This document shows positions 44,494 through 54,152 of a DNA stretch of 64,000 nt, piece by piece. Source of the stretch: Neonectria sp. B-13 (taxonomy: Eukaryota; Ascomycota; Sordariomycetes; Hypocreales; Nectriaceae); assembly GCA_002682825.1 (NCBI GenBank), contig NOKP01000019.1:124001-188000 (forward strand), in the 5' to 3' direction. Within the stretch, counting starts at the first letter, position 1. Each line of letters starts with the position of its first letter. A model generated the notes under the pieces. The model had not been told where the DNA came from. It did no database searches and worked only from the letters and a program-made list of their open reading frames with translations. The translations under genes were made by a program, and so were the position numbers.

Positions 44494-45938
44494 ATGAGGT
44501 TTTCTTCCACCCTTGGGCTCTTGCTGCCCGTCGCCGCAGCCAAAGTCTCGTACGATGGCTTCAAGGCATTCAGCATCGAAACAGGAGACGCCCACGAAGC
44601 CTTGGAAGGCATCCTGGCAGACCTCAACTTTGTGTCACTGAGCTGCGAAAGCAACCACCAGACCCTTGAAGTGGCCATCCCTCCTGAGAGTCTTGAAGCA
44701 TTCGAAGCTCTTGATCTCAACGTCACGGTGATCAGCGAGGACTTGGGCGTCGAGTTCGCCGCTGAGGGAGAGTTTGAACCATATGAGCGTGAGTCAAGTT
44801 CAGGTCAGAACGTGTTGCGTCGTGTGCTAATTATTGTCCCTTAGCTACGATGAAACTCATGGATACCGTCGCGGCGCTTCCTGATATCTCATACTTCAAC
44901 TCCTACCACACTTTTGAGCAACACCTTCAATTTCTGGCAGACCTCTCCGCTTCTTTCTCCACCAATTCTGAACTTTTTACTGCTGGAAGCTCGGTGCAGA
45001 ACCGAGCCATCCGTGGCATTCATCTTTGGGGTTCGAGCGGGAAAGGAACCAAGCCTGCAATTATATGGCACGCGAATGTGCATGCCCGCGAGTGGATCAC
45101 TGCACCGGTAAGACAAACGCTCCTCAGCCGATTGATTGTGATATTCATTTGCTAATATTTACAAGACGGTGGAGTACATGACGTACAAGATCATCCAGGG
45201 CTACCAGAATAACGACGCTGTGATCCGCGGCACGCTGGACAGCTATGATATCTATGTCATCCCGATTGTGAACCCTGACGGTAAGAAGTTGTTGATAATT
45301 CACCCACGATGGTACATAGGACTCACATGTAACTTCACGCAGGCTTCGTTTACACAACAACAAGCAACCGTCTCTGGCGCAAGAACCGCCAGACGCGCTC
45401 CGGCCAGTCCTGCGTCGGTACAGACGTGAACCGTAACTGGCCCTACCAGTGGAACGTCGCCGGTGGTTCATCCACCAACCCTTGCGATGAAACTTATCGT
45501 GGCCTTGCCGCTGGCGACACCCCGGAGAACCGCGGTCTGGTCAACCATACCAGGACCATCGCTGAGAGCACCGGTATCAAGTTCTACGTTGACTGGCATT
45601 CTTACAGCCAGCTTATCCTTCTGCCGTATGGATACAGCTGCAGTGCCACAGCGAGCAACTTGAATACCCAGATGACTCTGGCTGGCGGCGTTGCAAGCGC
45701 GATCCGGGGCGTCAACGGGCTGCAATTTCAGTATGGGCCGACGTGTACGACCATTTACCAGACTGCAGGAGGAAGCAATGATTATGTGTTTGATGTTGCC
45801 AAGGCGGAATTTGCTTGGGCTGTTGAGCTGCGACCGGCAAGTTCGAGCGGCGGTGGCTTCACCGTCCCGGCGAGTAACATCGTGCCGTCTGGCGAGGAGA
45901 ACTGGGCCGGTATGAAGTATTTGTTTGCCCGGCTCTAG
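44494..45938 (+). CDS. secreted M14A metallocarboxypeptidase with propeptide
   Basis: Four exons, 44494-44788, 44845-45107, 45166-45280 and 45343-45938, with introns of 56, 58 and 62 nt and matching phases, giving 422 residues. A signal peptide (about 1-16) and an activation-type prodomain (to about residue 100) precede the zinc carboxypeptidase domain. Zinc ligands are His178 and Glu181 in HARE and His310 in DWHSY. VNRNW supplies the substrate-binding Asn and Arg, GSNDY the catalytic-site tyrosine, and Glu386 in AWAVELRP the general base. These are all the catalytic elements of an active digestive-type carboxypeptidase that removes C-terminal amino acids from peptides outside the cell. A TATA box lies 100 bp upstream. 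A second M14 gene lies 8 kb away, but the two are too unlike to be a recent duplication. Confidence 0.93.
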
Positions 45939-46263
45939 AAGACTTCTAGGCAATGCACTTCGGTATATCAATGCGATCCGATTTAAATGTTTTGAAAAGA
46001 GTGTATTACCGTAGTATCCAATTGGTAAGTTGCCAGGCGTTGCAATTACTATCTTCAAGAATCTGAATGCGATGGCAACATGGTCAGTGGTTGTCTTGTA
46101 TTTACCCAATGCAAGCGCCGACAATCGCAATCATGGAACTTGCACTCAGTATTAATGTTGAAAAGGCAAGCAAACCACCGCCCTACCCCGTCCATATAAT
46201 TCCTCATTTCTATAAGCCTACCATTACATCAGAGGTCAGCTCTTCATTTTCCGATAAACCTTA
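45939..46263. other. intergenic, no gene seen
   Basis: 325 bp downstream of the carboxypeptidase; presumably its 3' UTR. No coding frame supported. Confidence 0.4.
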
Positions 46264-46542
46264 TCATGCTCCCGCATCCATCTGCACTAGGTCTAAAGAT
46301 TCCTCAAGGTCTTCATCAAGTAAATGGGAGTTTTCTATGAGTGACGTGTTGGTTGCGATACTCCTCGTCTCGACATCCACTGTCTTCATCAGCCCGGCGC
46401 GGATGGTTTTGTTTGAATCGCCGGTGTGCTGGTGAACTATTTCATTCATCAGCTCGATAATTTCCTCTTCGCTAGAGGGTAGACTGTCCGCCGAGGGAAA
46501 GTAGAAGCAGACAGATGACGGAATGAAGCAAGTCAGGTAATG
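46264..46542 (-). CDS. unrecognised acidic frame, possible exon
   Basis: An open minus-strand frame of about 92 codons that ends at 46264. Composition is protein-like and acidic near the end (SSEEEIIELMNEIVHQHTG, then LLDEDLEESLDLVQMD). An overlapping frame starts MTLPDLLHSVICLLLLSLGG, which looks like a signal peptide, but I could not join the two by a good intron. It could be a terminal exon or the remains of one. No family recognised. Confidence 0.25.
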   Translation of the reverse strand, partial: HYLTCFIPSSVCFYFPSADSLPSSEEEIIELMNEIVHQHTGDSNKTIRAGLMKTVDVETRSIATNTSLIENSHLLDEDLEESLDLVQMDAGA

Positions 46543-46734
46543 TCATTTCGCGTGTTTGGTCGTAATCAACTACATCGATGCTCAATTCCGCGTACCCATC
46601 TCAGCTACTAGCGCAATCGGTTAGGCATACCGTCTAACATTCCCTACTTAGAGTGGTTTGTAATCGAAGTTTCAGTCGTAATAACATAAACGTATTGGAC
46701 CTAAACACTACTTATGGCTGCCCATCGTAACAAT

Positions 46735-47559
46735 TTAAACGGAGGAGATGCTAACATCATGCCACTTCTTATCCGACTCCGCAAGAGCCTTGCCAGCATT
46801 ACCACCGTATTCAACAGCATCCGTTCCAATCAACAGGCGCAAGGGGGGGTCATCAACCTTTGTCAAATCGACAACAATCTTGGCAACCTTGTCAGGAAGC
46901 GACACTTCATTCCCAGACAAAGTACGGAGCATATCGGCAAATGCACCCACGGTTGGCTTGTACGGCGCGCTGATTGGGGGAATATGCATAGAAGGGCCGG
47001 CCCAGTCAGTCTTCATGCCGCCGGGCTCGAGAACAGTGACCTTGATGCCAAGCGAAGCGACCTCCGAAGAGAGGACGCTGGAGAAGCCGCCAACAGCCCA
47101 CTTTGAAGCTTGATAGGCGCAAAGGCCGGGGCTGCCCATCCTCCCGCCGAGTGAAGAGACTTGGAAAATGTGACCTGAACCCTGATGACGGAGGATAGGG
47201 AGCACTGCCTTGGTGACATAGACGACTCCCAAAAAGTTGGTGTCGACTTGGGCGCGAAAGTCGTCGATGGCGATGTCCTCAATGGCAGCGAGGTTGGCGT
47301 ATCCAGCGTTGTTGACGACAATGTCAATTCTGCCAAACTTTTCATGGCCAGACTTGACAGCCTCGATGACGTCGTCGTTGTTTGTCACGTCAAGGGCCAC
47401 CGGAAGGATCCTATCGGAACCGTATTCATCGACTAAGTGTTGAAGTTGCTCCGGCTTGCGGGCAGTCGCAATGACATTTGCGCCATCCTGGAGCGCTGCT
47501 TTAACCATGGAGAGGCCGAGGCCGCGGGAAGACCCTGTGATGAGCCAGACTTGCGACAT
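46735..47559 (-). CDS. classical short-chain dehydrogenase/reductase
   Basis: Single exon, 274 residues, the standard length for a classical SDR. The cofactor motif is TGSSRGLG at residues 8-15, followed by ATARKPEQL (an Arg after the second strand suggests NADP), NNAG at 83-86, the catalytic serine in VSSLGG (135/136) and YQASK (Tyr149, Lys153). No targeting signal, so cytosolic. It resembles fungal SDRs of the 17beta-HSD/retinol-dehydrogenase-like type that sit beside secondary or catabolic genes, but the substrate cannot be told. A second SDR of a different subfamily is transcribed away from it 1.3 kb further on. Confidence 0.9.
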   Translation of the reverse strand: MSQVWLITGSSRGLGLSMVKAALQDGANVIATARKPEQLQHLVDEYGSDRILPVALDVTNNDDVIEAVKSGHEKFGRIDIVVNNAGYANLAAIEDIAIDDFRAQVDTNFLGVVYVTKAVLPILRHQGSGHIFQVSSLGGRMGSPGLCAYQASKWAVGGFSSVLSSEVASLGIKVTVLEPGGMKTDWAGPSMHIPPISAPYKPTVGAFADMLRTLSGNEVSLPDKVAKIVVDLTKVDDPPLRLLIGTDAVEYGGNAGKALAESDKKWHDVSISSV

Positions 47560-47859
47560 GTTATGATGATGATGAGTTGAGATGAGAGTTGGTTGTGATG
47601 TAAAGGGTTGGAGATTGAGGAATGCCCAATAAATACTGGGAAATGTGCATCATCTTATCTTTCAGCATTTGGCCCGTCTGATTCTAGAACTTCGGAGCTA
47701 AGGTCGGAATTTACTCTAGGCCCGGGAGTTGCATGACTTGGGACCAGGACTTTCATCACAGGAACGCTGAAAGCTTCAATTAACCTCATGCACGAGTCGG
47801 TCTTAGATGGTGGATGGTGGATGCGGCGCGGTCAAGAAGGCGGGACGGCAGCGGCGGGT

Positions 47860-47919
47860 GCGGCCGCATGCGGGCACAAGCGGCCGCGTGTGGGTACAGG
47901 CGGCCGCGTACCCTATAGC
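47860..47919. repeat. three 20-bp units each beginning with GCGGCCGC
   Basis: Three head-to-tail 20-bp units (47860-47879, 47880-47899, 47900-47919), each opening with the palindrome GCGGCCGC. Units one and two share GGGYACA after it; the third has diverged. They lie 300 bp from the start of the minus-strand SDR. CGGCCG is an inverted CGG pair, the half-site of many zinc-cluster factors. Confidence 0.8.
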
Positions 47920-48765
47920 CAACTGTTGCGCTTTGTCCGGCGCATCAAATAATTGCGTAATATATAACGTGAATATTATGGCAAAGGTGCACCTTGGAGA
48001 GTTGATGAGGATAATAGATCTTGAACTGTCTTGGTACGCTATCTTAATGCTAGCTACTCTATACACCTGGTTTTAATTACAACATAAAGAGCAAGCCAGT
48101 TATTGCCCGAACGTCCATGTCACTCTACCTGCCTAGATTGCTGACCTATTTCAACCTTATATAACACATAGTGATCCTGAGATACCTTTCCTCATAGAAG
48201 CAGGGAGGTCTGCTAAGCTGATATTCTCGGATGAGGACTATTTCTTACCTTTTTCCCCGAGAAATTCTTGACTGACTAGGAGGTGCGCCACCCAGACGGC
48301 TAGCATGGTTCTCCACCAGCTTGCATCTGGCACAGTGCCTGTTCTTGCATCAGCAGCTATTGACTGCTTTGGAAGACAATTGGCAGCGTATGAACATGAG
48401 CTGGGATAATATCTCCAGATATTATAGTTCCCCGCAGAATCTCAACTTGAAGGTTGAGCCAACCAAATTCTGGCAATCTTGTCAAAATCTTCTAGACATT
48501 TTCTACTGGGCTTCTGGGCAACTGCTGGAAAACACATGAGTGGAGAGGCGGTGAAGGGGCAGCACATGTTTCATGAACAGTCATCATGTGGCAGTTGTGA
48601 CGGAGCATGAAAGTGTATTCGAACTATCATCTCTAGGCTATTGGTTATATTTGACTTTACTAGCATAGAGTAGTGATATTCAGGCGTAAAATAAAGTTCG
48701 TGCTACTGCACGATGTGGATGTAAAGTTCCTTAACTCCGTATTGGTACCGATTGTTTCTATCTAC

Positions 48766-48774
48766 TATATAAAA
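48766..48774 (+). promoter_or_regulatory. TATA box of the plus-strand SDR gene
   Basis: TATATAAAA, 95 bp before the start codon at 48861. Confidence 0.55.
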
Positions 48775-48860
48775 CTAAGTCTGTCGCACTTTCAACGCGA
48801 CGACATGAGAATACATCACGCCGTTTCTTTATTTTTCAAAACTCCGATATTTTCTCCACA

Positions 48861-49865
48861 ATGACTTCCAAGTACGTTGCCGTTCACGCCTCCCCCGAGG
48901 GTCCTGGTGACGCTCGTCCTACAGCTCTGCAAATTATCCAAGACGAGGGACTTGAAGGGAAGCTTGTTGGAAAAGTCATATTTATTACTGGCTGTTCATC
49001 TGGCTTGGGAATTGAGACGGCTCGCGCCCTCTCAAAGACAGGTGCCACGCTTTACGTTACCGCTCGCAATCAAGATAAGGCAAAAGCGGCGTTAGGTGAC
49101 CTTCTCGAACTCGACCATGTTCATCTCTTGGCACTCGACCTTAACTCCCTGGATAGCGTCCGCGCTTGTGCCACCGAATTCATGTCCCAGTCCAAGACTC
49201 TGAACGTTCTCATCAACAACGCTGCGGTCATGGCGACACCAGAAGGCCAGACAGCAGACGGATTCGAGACTCAGTTTGGAACCAATCACCTCGCACCTTT
49301 CCTGCTATTTCAGCTGCTCAAGCCAACACTGCTATCCACCTCTGATTCAAGCTTCGCATCGCGCGTCATCCTGGTGTCTTCGAGCGCACATCGTGCTAGC
49401 GAAGTTCAATTCGACAATATCAACTCGAAGGGAAGCTATGATCCATGGAAAGCTTATGGTCAGAGCAAGACGGCTACGATCTGGACGGCAAACGAAATCG
49501 AGCGACGATACGGGTCCGAGGGCCTCCACGCTTTTAGCCTGCATCCGGGAGGAATCATGACTGGGCTTCAAAAGAATATTCCACAAGAGATGATGGATCA
49601 CTGGGCTACAGACGAGGGAATTGCTCGGTCCACAAAGAACACAGAACAGGGCGCTGCGACGACTGTGTGGGCGGCTGTGGCAAAGGCGTTGGAACGCACT
49701 GGTGGGAAGTATCTGGATGACTGCCAGATCATCGGCCCATATGATCCTGAAACGGGAGAAATTGGTCCCGGTTATGCACCATGGGCATACGATGAGGAAA
49801 AGGCGGCAAAGCTTTGGGACGTGTCACTGGAGCTGGTTGGACTGAAGAATACTGAGTGGATTTGA
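48861..49865 (+). CDS. short-chain dehydrogenase, retinol-dehydrogenase/WWOX-like
   Basis: Single exon, 334 residues. TGCSSGLG at 43-50 binds the cofactor, TARN near 67-70 follows the second strand, NNAA is near 119, the catalytic serine is in LVSSSAH (near 174) and YGQSK gives Tyr199 and Lys203. The HPGGI block after the active site and the length fit the extended-loop subfamily of retinol dehydrogenases and WW-domain oxidoreductases. The first 30 residues are hydrophilic, with no signal. A TATA box lies 95 bp upstream. An active cytosolic oxidoreductase is likely; substrate unknown. Confidence 0.9.
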   Translation: MTSKYVAVHASPEGPGDARPTALQIIQDEGLEGKLVGKVIFITGCSSGLGIETARALSKTGATLYVTARNQDKAKAALGDLLELDHVHLLALDLNSLDSVRACATEFMSQSKTLNVLINNAAVMATPEGQTADGFETQFGTNHLAPFLLFQLLKPTLLSTSDSSFASRVILVSSSAHRASEVQFDNINSKGSYDPWKAYGQSKTATIWTANEIERRYGSEGLHAFSLHPGGIMTGLQKNIPQEMMDHWATDEGIARSTKNTEQGAATTVWAAVAKALERTGGKYLDDCQIIGPYDPETGEIGPGYAPWAYDEEKAAKLWDVSLELVGLKNTEWI

Positions 49866-51499
49866 TATGCAGTGGACAATTTCAACTGGCGAGACGCTGA
49901 TTCTCTTCGATGGACTGTTGACTATTTACAGTCAATCACGATATGATTCTGTTGATTGTACGAATCATGTTGCAACACTTACGACGGACAATAGGTGTCA
50001 GGTCTCAGTCACAGCCTCGCCAGGCAATTCCAGTTTCTCCTCGAACCCCAGCTTCTTATTCAAGTTTCCTGCTCAAAAGTCTCCATGTACATGTCGTACT
50101 TGAAGACTGGTGCTTGGCATTATCTAAATACAGGCCCTAGGACGACTTTGAACGACAAATTGGGTGGCTTGCGCCGATTGTCACAACGACAAATTCCACT
50201 AACCACGGCCAATTCACATAATGAAGTTTCCTGGGCGAGGAAGACAGTAAGGTAAGGCATGTCTTGGGTGATATGGAAATCTCAGGTAAGTGCTTATTAT
50301 ACCGTCAGGCTACAGTTCTGCGTTGCGGCTCCCAATTCTCTTTGGTTTCGTTCATAAACTTACATACTCCTTCTTAAATCTTCCAAGTACCAGCTTTCTA
50401 AATCCAGTGGAGCAAGCTTAAATGTTTAAGGCAAACTACTTGTCAGTCACAATGCCAGTCCGTGTTCTTCATCCTTTGTGGTCGATTTAAATGTAAGATC
50501 ACAGTCCTAGGCTGTAAATGCTGCTTCGCGCGTCCGCATCTCCAGATTTTTCAAAGATTTTGGTCACTGCTATAAGGACCATTCTGATCTTGCCCCAGCC
50601 TGTAGGTGTAATGTGGACGTTGGCAGCAAAATGGAAACAAACCCAAGAGGCATGATCGAAATGAGACCACGATACGGCTGATGCAACCGGACACTGTATC
50701 TTGTTGACTGAGTTGGTGTTTAAAGCGGGTTAGAAGGCGAGATTCGTCCGTCTGTCAATAGGAGCATCGAGACTTCCATTTGAGGGTGAGATGATGGATA
50801 ACTGGAAGAACGATCGGATTGTTCAATTAAAACTCTGGCAGGGGTTTGCACTTTATAGCTCATCGCCCGGAAAAGAGGATCATATCCAAGAGCAGCTTGG
50901 CTAACATAGAGTTATGAATAACGAGTATCACTGTCATCAGCCGCTTGCTGTTCCAAGCGGAACAGTCCTTACTTGCCTGCGTCCGTTATGCTAATGCGTA
51001 AGGGCACCAGTCTCCAGGGATGTTAGATTGAAAGGCTGGCATTTCTCAACTGCGCTATAGAAATAAGAGTGGGTTATATTCCAGACTAATGCCTTGAGAT
51101 CCGTGCCTCGGAAATATGACTTAGGTCCGGGACACTTGTGGCAGCCTAATTTCAATATGTTGTCACATCCGAGAAGTTGGCGTCTGTTCGAACGGCTGCA
51201 TTTGCCGTGCTCTGCCCTGCGAGGACCTAATGTTAGATGGAGCATTTGAACTTCGACGTTACGTTTACCCATAAGCATAATGTAGTACGACTAACTCAGT
51301 GGGGGACTTTTAGGTCACGGAGCTAGTTCGGGCTCGAAATTTATTGTGGTAGATCGACAGGCGAACTCATCAACCTCAAAGCATACTGCGCCAAGCACGT
51401 ACAAATAACTCATATGTCTCTACATGTTTTCCCCATCAACAACTCTCCCTTCTTCTTTCAACAATTCTACGAATCTTTATACTCTTCCAAACATCCAAA
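49866..51499. other. 1.6-kb intergenic region, no gene seen
   Basis: Downstream of the SDR and upstream of the decarboxylase-like gene. Frames are short, without recognisable domains or introns. Confidence 0.4.
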
Positions 51500-52312
51500 A
51501 TGTCGTATATCGGCGGTGTCCTCAACATGACTGGAACACGACCTGGAGAGGCGTTCTCGTTTCCCAATCCAGTATTTCCTAGGCAGGTGTGCTACATCAT
51601 TAAGTTCATAAGCACATACGAGGCCATTGAAAAGTACATCTTGCCACCGCCTCTCAAGGTCGACCGCAGCCTTCCTCCTGAGGTTATTGTCTGGTACTTC
51701 AGCAGTCCAGAGAGCAAGGGCCCCGATGGGAGCATTGCACCTTACCAAGGATTCCAATTCCGAGGCAACACTGAGTTTGACGGGGTGAAGGGAATGGCTG
51801 GTTGGGAGTATATCGACGGACTGCGAGGAGATAAGACTGAAATGGACGTTATGATCTCCTGGGCCGTCCACTACGGCATGGCAAAAAAGTTCGCCGACAT
51901 CCGCTTCATTGCTATCAGCGGTGATGAATTCGAAATCACCGTCGTCCGCCAAGGTGTCCGTCTTGTCAAGATGCGTCTTCGTCTTGGTCAGGAAATCGAC
52001 AGTGACATCTTGAAGGGGCTCGCGGAATCGGCCGATAACCCGCTTGCAAAGGACACTTTTACCGTGCGCGAGATCCCCAACTCAGACTTTTCGGGTTATA
52101 CTGAGCGCACAGTTTGTACTGCTCCTACCAGCAAGTCCTGCAGTGTCACACAAGCATGGAGCGCTGATCGGGGATCCATTGAGTTTGGTCACCTTGACGC
52201 CGACCCGTTGAGTGAGCTGAAACCGCAGGAGGTGACTTTGACGATGGTGGCGAACATTCAGGTTCAGAAGGAAACTTTCACTGAGCTGAAGGTCAAGTCA
52301 GTAATCGAATAG
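51500..52312 (+). CDS. acetoacetate-decarboxylase-like protein
   Basis: Single exon, 270 residues. The N-terminal third contains YILPPPLKVDRSLPPEV, resembling the opening block of the acetoacetate decarboxylase (ADC) fold, in which the substrate pocket begins with a hydrophobic-Pro-Pro-x-Leu run. The centre has YQGFQFRG and then a stretch ending HYGMAKKFADI, which lines up with the ADC segment that carries the Schiff-base lysine (usually W-G-x-P-K-K); here Lys is present but the Pro is Ala. ADC proteins decarboxylate beta-keto acids, and ADC-like fungal proteins also act as dehydratases or cyclases. No signal peptide. Membership is moderate and catalysis uncertain. Flanked by wide intergenic gaps, so context does not help. 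Confidence 0.6.
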   Translation: MSYIGGVLNMTGTRPGEAFSFPNPVFPRQVCYIIKFISTYEAIEKYILPPPLKVDRSLPPEVIVWYFSSPESKGPDGSIAPYQGFQFRGNTEFDGVKGMAGWEYIDGLRGDKTEMDVMISWAVHYGMAKKFADIRFIAISGDEFEITVVRQGVRLVKMRLRLGQEIDSDILKGLAESADNPLAKDTFTVREIPNSDFSGYTERTVCTAPTSKSCSVTQAWSADRGSIEFGHLDADPLSELKPQEVTLTMVANIQVQKETFTELKVKSVIE

Positions 52313-52907
52313 AACAGGTGTTATAAATAACTAGATCAAGAATGCATAGCCCTGCATGTCGCACAGTTTCAGTAATGATAAGCTATGGAAGTCGTGATGC
52401 CGATAAGCCCCGCGCAACAATCTTGGGGTGTAGACTAGACTTTTAAATGATCCAGATAGGCATGGTTATGGGATTGTAGACGAACAAGTGTCATATAGCC
52501 TCATATACGCCCTCGACCTTCGATTGCTCGGTTTTCAAAGTTGCGATCGCTGATATAGAGTCCCCTTCAGCAGCCAGCTAATGTTGGATTGCATCAAATT
52601 GGTTCAAAATCGTCGTCGGCGCTAGGCTGTGAATTTAAGTTACACTCACTGCTGCTCCAGATTCTCGTCGACGGCACGTATAATTCTGGCAAATATCGTC
52701 TCAATCGCAGCTGATATAACTCCTGGTCGTGTATTCACTTTTGCATGTACCTCTTCGTGTGGCTATAAGACGCCGCCCATGCCCTTCTCTCTATTCATGA
52801 GCCATACTAGATTGAGGATTTCTGTCATAACTAGAGTTCTCGCAGGGAGCTTTTAGGTTTCTTTCTTAACAGAGCAAGCCCTAGGAAGTTGGGCTACCTT
52901 TCGCGGA
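52313..52907. other. intergenic, no gene seen
   Basis: About 600 bp downstream of the decarboxylase-like gene with no supported coding frame. Confidence 0.4.
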
Positions 52908-53400
52908 TCATTCGGTTCCACAGTGAGACAACCGTTCATCGTTTAGACAATTGTTTAGTTCCAACACACTTGAGTATGACAGAAGATTGACGTAAATTAT
53001 AAAGGCCAAGCTTACGGTTTTGTATGCTAGTATCTGAGCAGGTGCTGTGTCTAGCTCAACCTGCGGTCCGGATGGCTCGGCGAGGGTTTCCGCTTCAGGA
53101 GCTTGTACTCTACCTAAAAGATCTAGAATCAGTTTTTCCATGCCGCTGAGTGTGGAAACAAGCCCCATTGCGGTACTTTCGTCCTCAATAACGGACTTCC
53201 CTTACATGGGCACCAAATTTCCGTCCGAGATGCGTGTGCTGGTCTCGACGAGATGCTTCTTCACGTCGAGTTCTCTGTCCGGGTGGAACGCGGTGCTGGT
53301 CAGCTCAAGAGGTCAAAGACGCTGGCCTTGAGACAATCTCCGAGTTTGACCTTCTCTAGGCGCTTGAGTCGAATGCCGGCCCATTCCACGCCGCCCGCTG
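52908..53400 (-). pseudogene. relic of an unidentified gene
   Basis: Minus-strand pieces lie in different frames: RLEKVKLGDCLKASVFDLL (near 53340), then TAFHPDRELDVKKHLVE (near 53260) ending in TAA, then after the stop KSVIEDESTAMGLVSTLSG and LILDLLGRVQAPEA, ending near a GTAAGC donor at about 53012. The helical composition and the order of pieces look like one gene broken by a frameshift and a stop. I suspect a fungal STAND-type or similar helical N-terminal domain, without certainty. Confidence 0.35.
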
Positions 53401-54152
53401 TATGCCCAGCCCTCGCCCGGCTAAGTCAAATAGTAAATCGAGTCAAACCCATCCAGTGTAAGCTCAAGGCCAATCCCAACCGAATTCCTAAGACCCTAAT
53501 GAGGAAGCTGTTATAATACGTCAGTCAACAGTAAAAGGGGAATAGGCGATGTAACGATCTCAAGGGCGAGGTTTTTGAAATGCTGACATACTAACTTACG
53601 ATAATACGTTCTTCATTCGTATTCGGCAGGGAGTAATCGTCCTACTGGAATACAGTGACGTGTTCGCTGTTTCATTTTAGGAACTATGGCAATAATGATG
53701 TGTTTCCCCGAACGAATAGGCTCAAGATGCCTTATTCATTTAGCGTAGGCCACTAGTTGTTTGCTCCTATGTAAGGTAGTAAAAGTGGTTCCCGCGCTGA
53801 GCAAATCGGCCACCTTCCGCATTCAGAGGCTGCTAAAGCGTGGGGTAGAAAAAGTCCCGTCCATGGTGTCGCATCCCGACGTTGCATGCCGGACGATGAC
53901 CCTTATTAAGCAGTTGACAAGCGCGTGCATCTTTATCTATTTCCAACTTCCTAATGTAGAGGGCCTTCTGTGCGATCAGCAGTGGACAGGCAGTCAATCT
54001 AAGACCTGGAATCCATACGTTTTAAGTTGCGCGCCACGCCAGCTAATGCCGTGAGTGCCGAGAGGTACATAAGCTGGAGTGGCTGCCATAGTTTCCATAG
54101 TGAAATCAACCATCCTTCTCCTCGTTTGTTCGCCTCAGATCAGACTGTGACG
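53401..54152. other. intergenic, promoter of the second carboxypeptidase
   Basis: About 750 bp without a supported gene. An in-frame ATG at 54027 could extend the following gene by 42 residues, but that would bury its signal peptide. Confidence 0.4.

Larger units (their letters stand above)
47560..48860. other. divergent intergenic region between two SDR genes
   Basis: 1.3 kb between divergent starts. It holds a GC-rich triple repeat (47860-47919) and, at the right, a TATA box, both listed separately. An open plus-strand frame near 48306-48539 has protein-like pieces but cannot be built into a gene. Confidence 0.4.

Noticed and set aside
46600..46690. Possible tRNA gene: TAGCGCAATCGG resembles a tRNA A box
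   Set aside because: No matching B box (GGTTCGAnTCC), and I could not fold acceptor or anticodon stems around it.
48306..48539. Protein-like plus-strand pieces (LASGTVPVLASAAIDCFG and a following frame)
   Set aside because: Two short frames that do not join by any plausible intron; no family recognised.
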